A stretch of 64,000 nt of DNA, taken from the NCBI RefSeq assembly GCF_014650455.1, contig NZ_BMUZ01000004.1, forward strand, positions 186,001 to 250,000, written 5' to 3'. Shown in pieces: positions 9,119 through 18,617 of the stretch; position 1 is the first letter of the stretch, and each line of letters starts with the position of its first letter. Position numbers and translations under genes: made by a program. The notes under the pieces are model-generated. The model saw nothing but the letters and a program-made list of their open reading frames with translations. It did not search any database and was not told where the DNA came from. Origin of the DNA: Streptomyces xanthochromogenes. GTDB lineage: Bacteria; Actinomycetota; Actinomycetes; Streptomycetales; Streptomycetaceae.

Positions 9119-9257
9119 AAGTGGTCGGCGCAAAGAAGGGCCAGGTGGTCTGGTGAGGCCCGCCCGCTCCTGCCTAACGTCAGCCGTGGCCATCGCACCG
9201 ACCGCACGCAGTGCCGCGGGGTGTCCGGCCTTCGCCACGTTACCGGGGGGACGTCAG

Positions 9258-10733
9258 ATGTCTGCGGTCGGCAGTTCGGGGCTCTTGGGGAGCCGGTTCG
9301 ACGCGCTTGCGAGCAACACGATCGACTACTGGATGCTGCCGGACGATCCGTCCCTGACCAACCACGGCGTGCTCGACGCCGTATCGGCGGCGCCCGTTCT
9401 GCCCGACGCCTCCCTGCAGCTCTACATCCACGTACCGATCTGCGCGCAGAACTGCACCTTCTGTGCGTTCACCGGCGCGAACAGCATCAGCTACAAGATG
9501 GCGGAGCGCTATTCGAAGCTGGTGATGTGGCAGCTGACGGACCTCATGGACCGCGTCCAGGTGAAAGGCCGTCACATCAGCTCCGTACACATCGGCGGAG
9601 GCAGTCCGGACCTGCTCGGGTCCCATGTCGGCAGAATCCTCGAAGGCGTCAGGGCATTGCCGGGCTGCACCGACGCCACCGAGTTCTCCGTCGAGATGAC
9701 GCTGAGCACCACTCGGCCCGAGTTCATCGAGGAGCTGGTCCGTCACGACGTGACCAAGGCGTCCTTCGGAATCCAGACCCTCGACCCGGACCTGCGGACG
9801 CACATGCGCCAGCCGCGCTCGCTCACGCACCTCTCGAAGGTGCTCGACATGATCGACGGCCGTATCCCCGTCATCAACGCCGACCTCATCACCTGCCTGC
9901 CGGGCCAGTCCCTCGCCATGGCCCTCGACGACCTCCAAGCCCTCATCGAGCACCCCTCGATCAACGCGATCAGTTCCTACCTGTTGACGTCCGGCGCCTC
10001 TCCGTCCCTGATCGGCGGGCTGCTCTCGGGTGCCCTGCCGGAGCAGGCGTCCCCGCACGACCGCGCGCTCATGCGCCTCAACACGTACGGAACCCTGTTG
10101 CGCCAGGGGTGGGTGCGGCGCGGCACCAACACGTACATCGACCCGTCCGCCGTGCCCGCGCCCACGCTGGACAAGATCAGCGGCAACGAGTGCCTGGGGC
10201 AGAGCCACCATGCGGCGTTTCTGCTGGGCGTCGGTGCGAGCGCGATCTCCAGCATGCCCGGCGTCCGGCTGGAGCAGGTGAGCTCCCTGGGCCAGTGGAT
10301 GGCGGCAGCGGAACGCAAGGAGCACCCGCTGCACCTGCCCAAGTGCGCCACCGTCCCACAGGCCGACGCCGCGCTGTGGGTCTTCCCCCTGCGGCACGAG
10401 GGTCTGCCGCAGCATCGATACGACTGGATGCTGGCGAACGGTGCGCTCGACGACGAACAGGTCCGGACCCTCCAGGCCCTCTGCGGCGAAGGCCTGGTGC
10501 GGCACACGAACGCGGGGTACGAACTCACCGTCCTGGGCGAGGTCTTCATGGGTCACCTGGTACGTCTGCTGAAGAAGGAGGCCAACCGCAAGGCCGTCGA
10601 CGACTACATCGGCGAAGGCCTCGCGCTGGGCAGGGCGATCGCCGTCGGCGAGCTCAAGGACCGCCGCGACGTGAACAACCGCCAGGTCGCCGACCTCCAT
10701 CTGCGCGAGATCGGCGTCGCTTCGACACCGTGA
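9258..10733 (+). CDS. HemN-like radical SAM protein
   Basis: The product is 491 residues. The [4Fe-4S] motif C62-x3-C66-x2-C69 lies in HVPICAQNCTFCAF, followed by VHIGGGSPDLL, the SAM-binding GGGxP-type motif, and the usual HemN TIM-barrel strands (ASFGIQTLDPDL, NADLITCLPGQS). The C-terminal half resembles the HemN C-terminal winged domain. HemN relatives include coproporphyrinogen dehydrogenases, heme-degrading enzymes and class C methyltransferases or cyclopropanases. It is about 8 kb from the thiopeptide operon with seven unrelated genes between, so I do not assign it there. The ATG at 9258 fits the start of homology. Confidence 0.8.
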   Translation: MSAVGSSGLLGSRFDALASNTIDYWMLPDDPSLTNHGVLDAVSAAPVLPDASLQLYIHVPICAQNCTFCAFTGANSISYKMAERYSKLVMWQLTDLMDRVQVKGRHISSVHIGGGSPDLLGSHVGRILEGVRALPGCTDATEFSVEMTLSTTRPEFIEELVRHDVTKASFGIQTLDPDLRTHMRQPRSLTHLSKVLDMIDGRIPVINADLITCLPGQSLAMALDDLQALIEHPSINAISSYLLTSGASPSLIGGLLSGALPEQASPHDRALMRLNTYGTLLRQGWVRRGTNTYIDPSAVPAPTLDKISGNECLGQSHHAAFLLGVGASAISSMPGVRLEQVSSLGQWMAAAERKEHPLHLPKCATVPQADAALWVFPLRHEGLPQHRYDWMLANGALDDEQVRTLQALCGEGLVRHTNAGYELTVLGEVFMGHLVRLLKKEANRKAVDDYIGEGLALGRAIAVGELKDRRDVNNRQVADLHLREIGVASTP

Positions 10734-10757
10734 CGAGGGGCTTGTTACCGTCCCCGG

Positions 10758-11141
10758 ATGAGTACCACGGGGGATGCGCCGGGACCGTACGTCCAAGGCG
10801 GCCGGAACGAAGTCGAACGGCCCGAAAACCGTGCCCTGCGGATCAGCTTCTACGGTGCGATCACCGCGGTGCTGGCGGGCAGCGGCAGCATGTGGACGAG
10901 CGGTGCGGTCATCTACATGCCGCTGACCACCGCCTGGTTCCTCTTCGTGGAGGGCTGCAGCATCACCGCGGTGGTCGCGGGCCACAGAGCCCGTCGCCAG
11001 GCCAAACGCCATGGCCTGCCCGGCCGTTGGTGGGCGCTGCTGTCCATCACGACCGGCTGGCTATGCGGCCTCGCCGCCCTCCTGGTCATGCTGTTGGTCG
11101 CCGGCGTCACGCTCGGCATCATGGCGGTCTTCCTGTCGTGA
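10758..11141 (+). CDS. Small integral membrane protein, unknown function
   Basis: The product is 127 residues with three to four predicted membrane segments: about 30-52, 55-75, 90-108 and 110-127. A basic loop HRARRQAKRH lies between segments. It starts 24 bp after the radical SAM gene on the same strand and may be cotranscribed with it. I recognise no family motif. Codon usage is normal for the region, so it is probably real. Confidence 0.6.
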   Translation: MSTTGDAPGPYVQGGRNEVERPENRALRISFYGAITAVLAGSGSMWTSGAVIYMPLTTAWFLFVEGCSITAVVAGHRARRQAKRHGLPGRWWALLSITTGWLCGLAALLVMLLVAGVTLGIMAVFLS

Positions 11142-11320
11142 TCCGACCCTGACAGCCCCCGCGGGGACCGCCGGAGAGGGCCTCGCGAGCTGCAACACCG
11201 CCACAACACCGCTGCTGCGGAAGCACAGTTGGCGACGAAAGCCATCTCGCCCGGGCGCGACCGCCGGTTCTGCCCGATCCGGGCCTCCTGGGACGCCGAC
11301 TGATTCCAGCCCTGACGGTC

Positions 11321-11349
11321 TTGTCAGGTTTCGAACAAACTCCTACAGT
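11321..11349 (+). promoter_or_regulatory. Candidate vegetative promoter of the GH16 gene
   Basis: TTGTCA (11321-11326) and TACAGT (11344-11349) are separated by exactly 17 bp, a good match to the primary-sigma consensus. It would give a leader of about 70 nt before the ATG at 11426. Confidence 0.5.
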
Positions 11350-11425
11350 CCGTGACACAACCAACCATGGAACCGCTCCCACGGTCCTGGTGCTGGTCCT
11401 GGTCAATCCGAGCAAGGGAGCCGCG

Positions 11426-12154
11426 ATGTTCTCTGCACGTGTGAGATCCCCCCGCTGGGTGGGCGTGATACTCGCCGCCCTTTCGATGCTTCTGCTGGGG
11501 CAGCCACCTGCACATGCCTCCTCCTGGGGCACGCCGCAGACGGTCAATTCCTGGAACGTCATCAATGGACGATGGACCGCCAACCACGAACTGGAGACGT
11601 ACACACCCGACTGCGTCTGGTACGAAGGCAGCACCCTGATCATCAAGACGTACAACGCGGGTGGCGGCCAGTACCGTTCCGGACGCGTCGAGTCCAAGTC
11701 GCTCTACGGATACGGCACTTACAGCTTCACGGCGAGCATGCCGAACGGGCGGGGGCTTCTGCCCGCGGTCTGGGGCGCCTATCTGAACCCGTGGTTGCCC
11801 GAGATGGATGCGGCCGAGATCGTCGGACAGAACCCCACCGCCGTCTACCAGACCTTCCACGACACCAACAACGGCCAGACCCAGTGGGCCCGGAACAACG
11901 CCTCGGCCTGGACCAACAGCTTCCACACCTATTCGTTCTCCTGGTGGCCCGACCACATCGACTTCTGGGTGGACGGCGGCTTCAGCGGCACCAAGTGGTA
12001 CACCACGCCGCCCGGTACCGGCATGCACTTCATCGTCAACACCGCGGTGGGCGGCGACTGGCCCGGCAATCCCGACGCCTCCACCTGGGCCACCGCCGAC
12101 GGAGCCCGGTACCTGAAGGTCTCCTCGATCACCTACACGCCCTACTACCCCTGA
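11426..12154 (+). CDS. Secreted glycoside hydrolase family 16 protein
   Basis: The product is 242 residues. The signal peptide is about residues 1-31 with cleavage near AHA-SS. The GH16 catalytic motif E126-x-D128-x2-E131 lies in PEMDAAEIVG and gives a retaining beta-glucanase mechanism. Typical GH16 strands include RVESKSLYGYGTYSF and WWPDHIDFWVDG. The exact polymer (beta-1,3 or 1,3-1,4-glucan, agarose) is not readable, and no carbohydrate-binding module is attached. AGGGAG lies just before the ATG. It is probably an independent secreted saprophytic enzyme. Confidence 0.9.
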   Translation: MFSARVRSPRWVGVILAALSMLLLGQPPAHASSWGTPQTVNSWNVINGRWTANHELETYTPDCVWYEGSTLIIKTYNAGGGQYRSGRVESKSLYGYGTYSFTASMPNGRGLLPAVWGAYLNPWLPEMDAAEIVGQNPTAVYQTFHDTNNGQTQWARNNASAWTNSFHTYSFSWWPDHIDFWVDGGFSGTKWYTTPPGTGMHFIVNTAVGGDWPGNPDASTWATADGARYLKVSSITYTPYYP

Positions 12155-12180
12155 CGACGCCGACGCGATCGCTCATGGAG

Positions 12181-13620
12181 TCACTCGCGAACCGGGACGG
12201 GCCCGCTCCCACCCCCGCCGAACCGGTGGATCGGGCCGTCCTCGGTGAACGCCGACCAGCCGGGGTCGCCTGTCCGGGCAAACGCGACCCACGTCGCGTG
12301 CATCTCGTCGGCCAGCGCGGTAGGCGGTTCGGGCTGCCCCAGCAGCCCTCGCTCACCGCGCAGCGCCGGGAGGCCCAGGCGGTCGAACACGAAGGGGAGT
12401 TCCACCGTGTGGGCAGCACCGAGCGTGCCCTCGACGGCCGGTGACCGCCAGGCGAATTCGTAGACGTGGGCACGGCCATGGGCCTCGGCCAGTCCCCGGC
12501 TGCCGGCGCCGAACAGCGCATCCCCGAGCAGTGCCGAGCGCACCTCACCGGGCCCGGCGGCCGGATGCCGGGCCCGGTGGGCCGTGAGGAACGAGCCGGC
12601 GGCGCCGTGGGCGGCGGCCGTCGCGCGCACGTCCTCCTCGGTGGACGTCGTCAAGCTGCCCTGGGGTGCCAGGTAGAGGTTCCCCTCCTCGGCGTTGGTC
12701 CCGATGAGCAGATCCACGTCCGCAAGCGGGCTCTCGGCCGGCTGTCGTTCCAGTACGAGACCGAAGGGGCTGAGGCCCATGAGAGGGTCCGGCCGATCGG
12801 CCGTCCGCAGGTCGAGCCCGCCCAGTTCGGGCACGGTCCGGACAAACCTCTCGTCGGGCACGTCGGCGAAGGCCACGGCCGTCGGTGCGATGCCCAGCAC
12901 TCCCGCCGCCCTGCGCGTCACCCGCGACGCCTGCTCGGGGGAGAACGCCCCCAGCCCACTGCCGCTCTGCACGATCGCGCGCTTGACGAGCCCCGAGGCG
13001 GCGGGCGCGGCAAGCACGGCCCCCACGATCGTGGCTCCCGCGGACTGGCCGAACAGGGTGACGTTGCCAGGATCGCCGCCGAAGGCCGCGATGTCGTCCC
13101 GGACCCAGTGCAGCGCCGCGATGACATCCAGCAGGCCGCGGTTGGCGGGCGCGCCGGGAAGGTCCAGGAAGCCCGCGATGCCGAGCCGGTAGTTGAGCGT
13201 GACGAGGACCACCCCGTCGCGGGCGAAGGCGGCGCCGTCGTACAGTCCCGCGCCGGTCGAACCCGCCACGAAGCCGCCGCCGTGCACGAACACCATCACC
13301 GGGCTGCGGTACGCCTCCCTCGGTGCCCAGACGTTCACCGTGAGGTGGTCGTCGCCACGGACCCAGCCCGGACCGAAGTACGGCGACATGTCGAGGCCAC
13401 CGAACGCGTCCCGGCGTGGCTGAGGCGCGGTGGGACCGAGCTCAAGGGCATCGCGCACACCCGTCCACGGCTCGTGGGGGCGCGGCGCCGCGAAACGGCC
13501 CGCACCCCGCGGCGGCGCGGCGTAGGGAAGGGCGAGGAACCGCCGGACCTCCTCACCGCCGGAGTCGGCGATGTCACCTCGTACGCGGCCGGTGCTGGTC
13601 GTCACGATCGGGTGGGACAT
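12181..13620 (-). CDS. Type B carboxylesterase
   Basis: The product is a 479-residue alpha/beta-hydrolase esterase. The oxyanion motif HGGG is at 113-116 and the nucleophile Ser193 in GQSAGATIVG (Gln for the common Glu). The catalytic acid lies in GTNAEEGNLYL and the His in GAAHTVELPF. The family hydrolyses carboxylic esters such as p-nitrobenzyl esters. I chose the ATG at 13620 because the GGAGAG ribosome site lies inside the longer open frame that begins at 13641. No signal peptide is visible. Confidence 0.9.
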   Translation of the reverse strand: MSHPIVTTSTGRVRGDIADSGGEEVRRFLALPYAAPPRGAGRFAAPRPHEPWTGVRDALELGPTAPQPRRDAFGGLDMSPYFGPGWVRGDDHLTVNVWAPREAYRSPVMVFVHGGGFVAGSTGAGLYDGAAFARDGVVLVTLNYRLGIAGFLDLPGAPANRGLLDVIAALHWVRDDIAAFGGDPGNVTLFGQSAGATIVGAVLAAPAASGLVKRAIVQSGSGLGAFSPEQASRVTRRAAGVLGIAPTAVAFADVPDERFVRTVPELGGLDLRTADRPDPLMGLSPFGLVLERQPAESPLADVDLLIGTNAEEGNLYLAPQGSLTTSTEEDVRATAAAHGAAGSFLTAHRARHPAAGPGEVRSALLGDALFGAGSRGLAEAHGRAHVYEFAWRSPAVEGTLGAAHTVELPFVFDRLGLPALRGERGLLGQPEPPTALADEMHATWVAFARTGDPGWSAFTEDGPIHRFGGGGSGPVPVRE

Positions 13621-13772
13621 GGGTCTTCGACTCTCCTTCACATGGGGTCGGTCTGTGCCGGTGCCGAGGGGGCTTCACATGGGTGGAGCCGTGTCGGTGG
13701 CGACGGGGCACTGTTCGAGCTCGGGCTGGGTCTCGGGCTCGGTCTCAGTCTCGGTATGGGGAGCATGAGAGT

Positions 13773-14675
13773 TCAGAGCCGGGCGAAGGGGGCCCAGGCC
13801 GCGATGTCGAACGTGTCACCGCTTCGGACGACCTCGGCGCCGCCCGCTCCGCCCCAATGCGCGGGCAGCACAAGCGAGTTGGTTTCGCTCGCCCGCCCCA
13901 GCAGGCGCCGCCGTGTGGCTATGGTTTCGGCCGGGTTCTCGCAGAAGCAGCTGTTGACGTCGGGAGCGACGGACTGCAGCGGCGAATGCAACAGGTCGCC
14001 GACGAACAGCGCGCGGTCACTGCCCGATGTGAGCGCCAGCACCGAGGAACCCGGTGTGTGACCCGGCGCGAGTTCCAGCCGGAGATTGCCGTCGATGGTG
14101 TGGCTCTCGTCCCACAACAGTGTCTGCCCCGCCTCGTGCACCGGCGCCACGCTGTCCTCGAACACGTTCTGGTTCCCGCGCCCGAGCCTGGGGACGTGAC
14201 CGTTCTCCGGGTTCCAGAAGTCGAAGTCGCGCGCCGGCATCAGATAGGTGGCGTTCGGGAAGGTCGGCACCCAAGTACGGCCCTCCAGACGGGTGTTCCA
14301 GCCGACGTGATCGACGTGCAGATGCGTGTTGATCACCAGATCGACATCGTCGGGATGGACGCCCGCCTTGGCGAGCTCACCGAGGAAGTCGCCCTGGCGG
14401 CGGCTCCAGATCGGCGTGTAGGGGCGTTCCTTGTCGTTGCCGACACCGGTGTCGACCAGGATGGTCCTGCCTTCGCTGCGCAGCACCCAGGTCTGGATCG
14501 CGCTGATGCACACATCCGAGGCGAGGTCGACGAAGTCCGGCTCCAGCCACGCCGCGTGCTGTCGCCAGGCCGCTTCCGGCGCATCGGGGAAGAAGCTCGC
14601 CGGAGCCAACTCGACCGACCCGTAGTACTCGACGGCCCTGGCTACCGAGACGTCACCGAGAACGATTTCCTGCAT
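13773..14675 (-). CDS. Metallo-beta-lactamase-fold hydrolase
   Basis: The product is 300 residues with the dinuclear metal signature H118-x-H120-x-D122-H123 in NTHLHVDHVGW, followed by LAPGHTPGSSVL, FVGDLLHSP and the distal His in PAHWG. This resembles the AHL-lactonase/AidC-like branch, which also contains unrelated esterases, so quorum quenching is only one possibility. It is divergent from an XRE regulator (14820). The ATG at 14675 is chosen from the alignment start; the ribosome site is weak. Confidence 0.85.
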   Translation of the reverse strand: MQEIVLGDVSVARAVEYYGSVELAPASFFPDAPEAAWRQHAAWLEPDFVDLASDVCISAIQTWVLRSEGRTILVDTGVGNDKERPYTPIWSRRQGDFLGELAKAGVHPDDVDLVINTHLHVDHVGWNTRLEGRTWVPTFPNATYLMPARDFDFWNPENGHVPRLGRGNQNVFEDSVAPVHEAGQTLLWDESHTIDGNLRLELAPGHTPGSSVLALTSGSDRALFVGDLLHSPLQSVAPDVNSCFCENPAETIATRRRLLGRASETNSLVLPAHWGGAGGAEVVRSGDTFDIAAWAPFARL

Positions 14676-14819
14676 GAGCGTGGTCCTGTCCGTGGGAGGA
14701 GAGAGGAGGAAGGAAGTGCTGCCAACCTCCCCCCGGGCCGTGTTCGGCACCAGCCCCGGCCCGTGCCTAGGCACAGCAGGGGCAGGCTGGCATGGGGCGG
14801 TGCGGGCATAATCGAGGAC

Positions 14820-15665
14820 ATGGCGCTCTCCCAGCAGCTCAGCGAGTTCCTACGGGCCCGAAGGGCACAGGTGAGTCCCGCGGACGTGGGACTGCCCGAA
14901 CTGCCGGGCACCCGGCGGGTGTCGGGACTGCGCCGCGAGGAACTGTCACAGCTCGCGGGCGTCAGCGTCTCCTACTACACCCGCCTTGAGCAGGGCCAGT
15001 CGGTCAACGCGTCCGACGGTGTCCTCGACGCGCTGGCCAGCGCCCTGCGCCTGGACGAGCACGAGCGCGCGCATCTGCGCGAGCTCGCCTCGCGGCGGCG
15101 ACGCCCTCTCGGCCCGCCTCCGGCGGAGAACGTGGACACGCTGACCCGCGACCTCCTGCGCTCGGTGGGGAACACTCCGGCGCTCGTGCTCGGCCGTCGC
15201 TCTGACGTGCTGGCCTGGAATCCCCCGGCACACGCCCTGCTGGCCGGCCACCTCTCCCCCACCGCACCCGACCGCCCCGAGGACCGGCCCAACCTCTCCC
15301 GCATGCTGTTCCTCGACCGGCCCACCAGAGAGCTGTACGTGAACTGGGGACGCAAGGCGCGGGCTGTCGTGGGGAACCTGCGGCAGGTCGCCGGACGCCA
15401 TCCCGATGACGCACTCCTCGCGTCGCTGATCGGTGAACTGTCCATCCAGTCAGCCGAGTTCACCAGATTGTGGGGCGATCACCGCGTCCGGCCGTGCGAA
15501 GCGGACGAGTACCGACTGCGCCACCCTCTGGTCGGCGAGTTGACCGTCACCCAGCAGATCCTCGTTCCCGCCCGCTCCCCCGAGCAGTCACTCGTGCTGG
15601 TCACCACGGATGCGGGCTCCACCTCCCAGGACGCACTCACGCTCCTGCGTGGTTACGCGTCCTGA
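14820..15665 (+). CDS. XRE helix-turn-helix regulator with MmyB-like ligand domain
   Basis: The product is 281 residues. An N-terminal XRE helix-turn-helix covers about residues 8-85 (RRVSGLRREELSQLAGVSVSYYTRLEQG). A PAS-like MmyB domain follows (VLGRRSDVLAWNPPAHALL), found in actinobacterial regulators that bind fatty acid-like ligands. It is divergent from the metallo-hydrolase gene with 144 bp between them, a typical regulator/target arrangement. It starts with the ATG spanning 14820-14822. Confidence 0.9.
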   Translation: MALSQQLSEFLRARRAQVSPADVGLPELPGTRRVSGLRREELSQLAGVSVSYYTRLEQGQSVNASDGVLDALASALRLDEHERAHLRELASRRRRPLGPPPAENVDTLTRDLLRSVGNTPALVLGRRSDVLAWNPPAHALLAGHLSPTAPDRPEDRPNLSRMLFLDRPTRELYVNWGRKARAVVGNLRQVAGRHPDDALLASLIGELSIQSAEFTRLWGDHRVRPCEADEYRLRHPLVGELTVTQQILVPARSPEQSLVLVTTDAGSTSQDALTLLRGYAS

Positions 15666-15928
15666 GCCCGTTCACGTCACGAGTCAGCGGTGGCGCGGCC
15701 CGACGGAGGCGCGGCCCGAAAGGCGAGGGCACCGACCCACTTGTGATGGATTCGTGAAGGCGCGGGACGGTGTGCAACGGGCCGGGCCGTCGACCCATCT
15801 GGATGGACGGCAGTGGGCTCCGTCGACCCCACACAGGGCAGCACACGTGCGACGCTCACCGCCTCGTTCCACGACACGTCCCGCTTCGGACAAGCGACTT
15901 CGTATCCCATCCTGAAGGAGCAGTCTCC

Positions 15929-16918
15929 TTGACCACTCACTTAAGACGAGGCATCCGCCCTCGCGCACTGCTGGCCATCCTCGCAGCGCTGTGCGGCATC
16001 GTCGGTGCCACCGCGCTCGGCACCACACCGGCGTCCGCGGCCGACCAACGGCATGCGATCTACGCCATCGCCCACCGCGTCGACACCCTGGACGGGGTGG
16101 ACGCGGCACTCAAGCACGGGGCCAACGGCATCGAGATCGACGTCTGTGCCTGGTGGAACCCCAACGAATGGCGTGCTTACCACGACTGCTCGTCGGCCGG
16201 TGACAACCGCCTTGGCCCCAGCTTCGACAGCATGATCGACCGCATCGTCTCCAACGCCAACGCAGGCCGCCGCCTCGCCCTGGTGTGGCTGGACATCAAG
16301 GACCCCAACTACTGCGGGGAAGCCCCCAATCGCACGTGCAGCGTCGCCGGACTGCGCGACAAGGCACAGCGCCTGACCGCGGCCGGCATCCAGGTGCTCT
16401 ACGGGTTCTTCGAGTACCACGGCGGCAGCACCCCCGACGTCGGCGGGCGGGGCTGGCAGAGCCTGGAGGGCAAGCTCGGCCCCCTGGAGGGCATCACCAC
16501 GACCGGCACCCGCGACCAGGTCATGGGCGCCTTCAACCGCTCCGGGTCGGGGTTCCCGAACGGCCGTCGGGTGATGGACTACGGCGACACCGACATCACC
16601 AACGGCTTCGGGAATTGCACGGAGGCCACCTGGAACACGTGCGCCGAGCTCAAGAAGGGCGCCTCGGACCGGTCCGCCGGGCGACTCGCGGCAACGTTGT
16701 CGTGGACGACCACGTACAACGACCCCTGGTACGTCGACAAGCTCCTCGGCGACGCACGCGTGGACGGCATCATCGCGGGCTACGGCGCCTTCACGGGCGT
16801 GCGCGAGTACGACGACAGCTGGCAGTGCGCCAATGCGGTCAACCTCGTGCGGGACTGGGTGAACAAGCACAGCTCCACCCACCGCATGGCCAACAGTTCC
16901 GACCGCCTCTTCAAGTAG
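15929..16918 (+). CDS. Secreted sphingomyelinase D/phospholipase D-like protein (GDPD fold)
   Basis: The product is 329 residues. A signal peptide covers about residues 1-38 with cleavage after ASA. The catalytic pattern of spider/bacterial sphingomyelinase D is visible: His49 in AHRVD, Glu69 and Asp71 in GIEIDV, His85 in YHDC and a further Asp122 in WLDIKD. The 20-residue His-Glu spacing matches Loxosceles enzymes. Such enzymes cleave choline, often by intramolecular transphosphatidylation. The start is the TTG at 15929, 8 nt after a strong AAGGAG. The 263 bp upstream hold no other gene that I can see. Confidence 0.85.
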   Translation: MTTHLRRGIRPRALLAILAALCGIVGATALGTTPASAADQRHAIYAIAHRVDTLDGVDAALKHGANGIEIDVCAWWNPNEWRAYHDCSSAGDNRLGPSFDSMIDRIVSNANAGRRLALVWLDIKDPNYCGEAPNRTCSVAGLRDKAQRLTAAGIQVLYGFFEYHGGSTPDVGGRGWQSLEGKLGPLEGITTTGTRDQVMGAFNRSGSGFPNGRRVMDYGDTDITNGFGNCTEATWNTCAELKKGASDRSAGRLAATLSWTTTYNDPWYVDKLLGDARVDGIIAGYGAFTGVREYDDSWQCANAVNLVRDWVNKHSSTHRMANSSDRLFK

Positions 16919-16933
16919 CGGCCGGACTCGGGT

Positions 16934-17001
16934 GCGAGGCCCTACCGCCTCGCGCCCCGTGGGGAGTTGAGACCGTCGACCGGAGCCCCGGCCGACGGTC
17001 T
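16934..17001 (+). terminator. Tandem hairpin terminators after the phospholipase gene
   Basis: There are two successive stems: GCGAGGC/GCCTCGC (16934-16953) and AGACCGTCG/CGACGGTCT (16970-17001). They lie between the convergent phospholipase and amidase genes, so they may serve both strands. Confidence 0.6.
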
Positions 17002-17061
17002 TCGCCGCGGCACAGCGGCGAGACGGCGTCGTCGTCGGCCCATCGAGGAGGCGGCCGTGCC

Positions 17062-18513
17062 CTACTTCGGCGCCTGGAAGCCCCCGATGCTCAGTTCCAG
17101 GAGTTCGGCCAGACGCAGCGGGGTGCGGTCTTCGAACATGGGCCCGATGAGCTGCACGCCGACCGGCAGGCCCTGCGCGGACCGCCCCGTCGGTACGGCG
17201 GTGGCGGGGAGGCCCGGCATGGTGGCCAGACCGGCCCACACGAGCTGGTCGAAGTAGGGGTACTCGACGCCGTCTATGTCGATCCGGCGTTCCAGCGGAT
17301 CGGGGTGGTGGTCGTGCGGGAACGCCGGCGTGGGGGTGATGGGGCACACCACGACGTCGAACCGGGCGAAGAGCTGCCGCCAACCGTGGCGGTGCACCTC
17401 CCTGCGGTTGGCCACCTCGATCCAGTCCCGATGGCTCAGGACCATCCCGCGCAGCCCCGCCGCATCGAGGCTCAGGTCGTCCGCGTCCAGCCGGGCGGCG
17501 CGTTCCTGCAGCTGCTCGAACGCCTCGACCGGGAAGTGCGCGGTGGCTCCGGAGAACAGCAACTGCCGGTATATCAGGGCGGCTTCGGCCAGATCGGGCA
17601 GTAGACGGCTGCCCCGTTCGACGTGGGCACCGCCGTCGGCGAGAGCGTCCGCCACCCGGTTCACACCCGCGCGGACAGCCTCTCCGGTCGGAATGAAGGG
17701 ATGGTCTTCGAGGACCAGGACCCGGAAGTCGCCGAGCCGGTCGTGGCGGGCGGGCGGCAGCGTCACGTCGTGTGCGACGCCGAACGTCAACGGGTCCGGC
17801 CCGGTCATGACATCGAGCAGGAGCGTCAGGTCCCGGGCCGTGCGCGCCATCGGGCCGACCACGGCGAGGTCCAGTTCCGTCGGCAGGGCCGGCGCGGTGG
17901 GCGACACCATCCCGCGGGTCGCCGCGAGGCCGATGGTCGGCTTGTGCGCGTAGACACCACAGAAGTGTGCCGGGGTGCGCAGCGATCCGGCGAGGTCGGA
18001 GCCGATGGACAGCGCGCCGAATCCGGACGCCAGGGCCGCGGCCGATCCGCCGGAGGATCCACCCGGCGTACGACCGTGATCCCAGGGGTTGTTGGTGGTG
18101 CCGTAGATCCCGTTGAAGGACTGGATGTCCTGCAGCCCCACGGGCACGTTGGTCTTGCCGAGCACGACCGCGCCGACGGCCTTGAGCCGGGAGACCTGTA
18201 CCGCGTCCTCGGCCGGCAGGTAGTCGCGGTGCGGCGGCATGCCCCAAGTGGTGGGCAGTCCGGCGACGTTGTACGACTCCTTGACCGTCACCGGGACGCC
18301 GAGCAGCGGTCGGACGTCGCCGCGGGCGCGTGCCTCGTCGGCGTCACGTGCCGCGGCCCGGGCGCGGTCGAAGTCCGGCACACAGATCGCGTTGACCGCC
18401 TTGTCGTCCCGCTCGATGCCCGAGATCGCTTCATCGGTCAGCTGCGCCGAGGTCACTTCACCGGTGCGCAGGGCAGCGCCGAGTTCTTCGGCCGTTCGAA
18501 AGTTCCAGTCCAT
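17062..18513 (-). CDS. Amidase signature enzyme
   Basis: The product is 483 residues with a complete Ser-cisSer-Lys triad: K78 in VTVKES, S153 in GGSSGGSAAALASG, and S177 in GSDLAGSLRTP. The 75- and 24-residue spacings match FAAH-type amidases. It hydrolyses amides in the cytosol; GatA-like transamidase function is unlikely with no gatB/C nearby. It is downstream of the thiopeptide precursor on the same strand but separated by a strong hairpin (18618-18652), so I treat it as a flanking gene. Confidence 0.9.
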   Translation of the reverse strand: MDWNFRTAEELGAALRTGEVTSAQLTDEAISGIERDDKAVNAICVPDFDRARAAARDADEARARGDVRPLLGVPVTVKESYNVAGLPTTWGMPPHRDYLPAEDAVQVSRLKAVGAVVLGKTNVPVGLQDIQSFNGIYGTTNNPWDHGRTPGGSSGGSAAALASGFGALSIGSDLAGSLRTPAHFCGVYAHKPTIGLAATRGMVSPTAPALPTELDLAVVGPMARTARDLTLLLDVMTGPDPLTFGVAHDVTLPPARHDRLGDFRVLVLEDHPFIPTGEAVRAGVNRVADALADGGAHVERGSRLLPDLAEAALIYRQLLFSGATAHFPVEAFEQLQERAARLDADDLSLDAAGLRGMVLSHRDWIEVANRREVHRHGWRQLFARFDVVVCPITPTPAFPHDHHPDPLERRIDIDGVEYPYFDQLVWAGLATMPGLPATAVPTGRSAQGLPVGVQLIGPMFEDRTPLRLAELLELSIGGFQAPK

Positions 18514-18617
18514 GAACGGGACCGTACGGGTGGGTGCGAGGAGCCACGAAATGTTGCTCGGCGCAACGGGGTTGGCACCTCGGATGGGGGTTCCGGGGGG
18601 GGGCGTCGGCCGCCGAC

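Noticed and set aside
9258..10733. Radical SAM protein as a thiopeptide tailoring enzyme
   Set aside because: Seven unrelated genes and about 8 kb separate it from the precursor; no sequence link was found.
13731..13760. CTCGGT-type hexamer tract between the esterase and metallo-hydrolase genes
   Set aside because: Short, degenerate and in a normal intergenic position; nothing suggests function.
17062..18513. Amidase as a member of the thiopeptide locus
   Set aside because: It is separated from the precursor by a strong hairpin and no amide-cleaving step is required; kept as a flanking gene.
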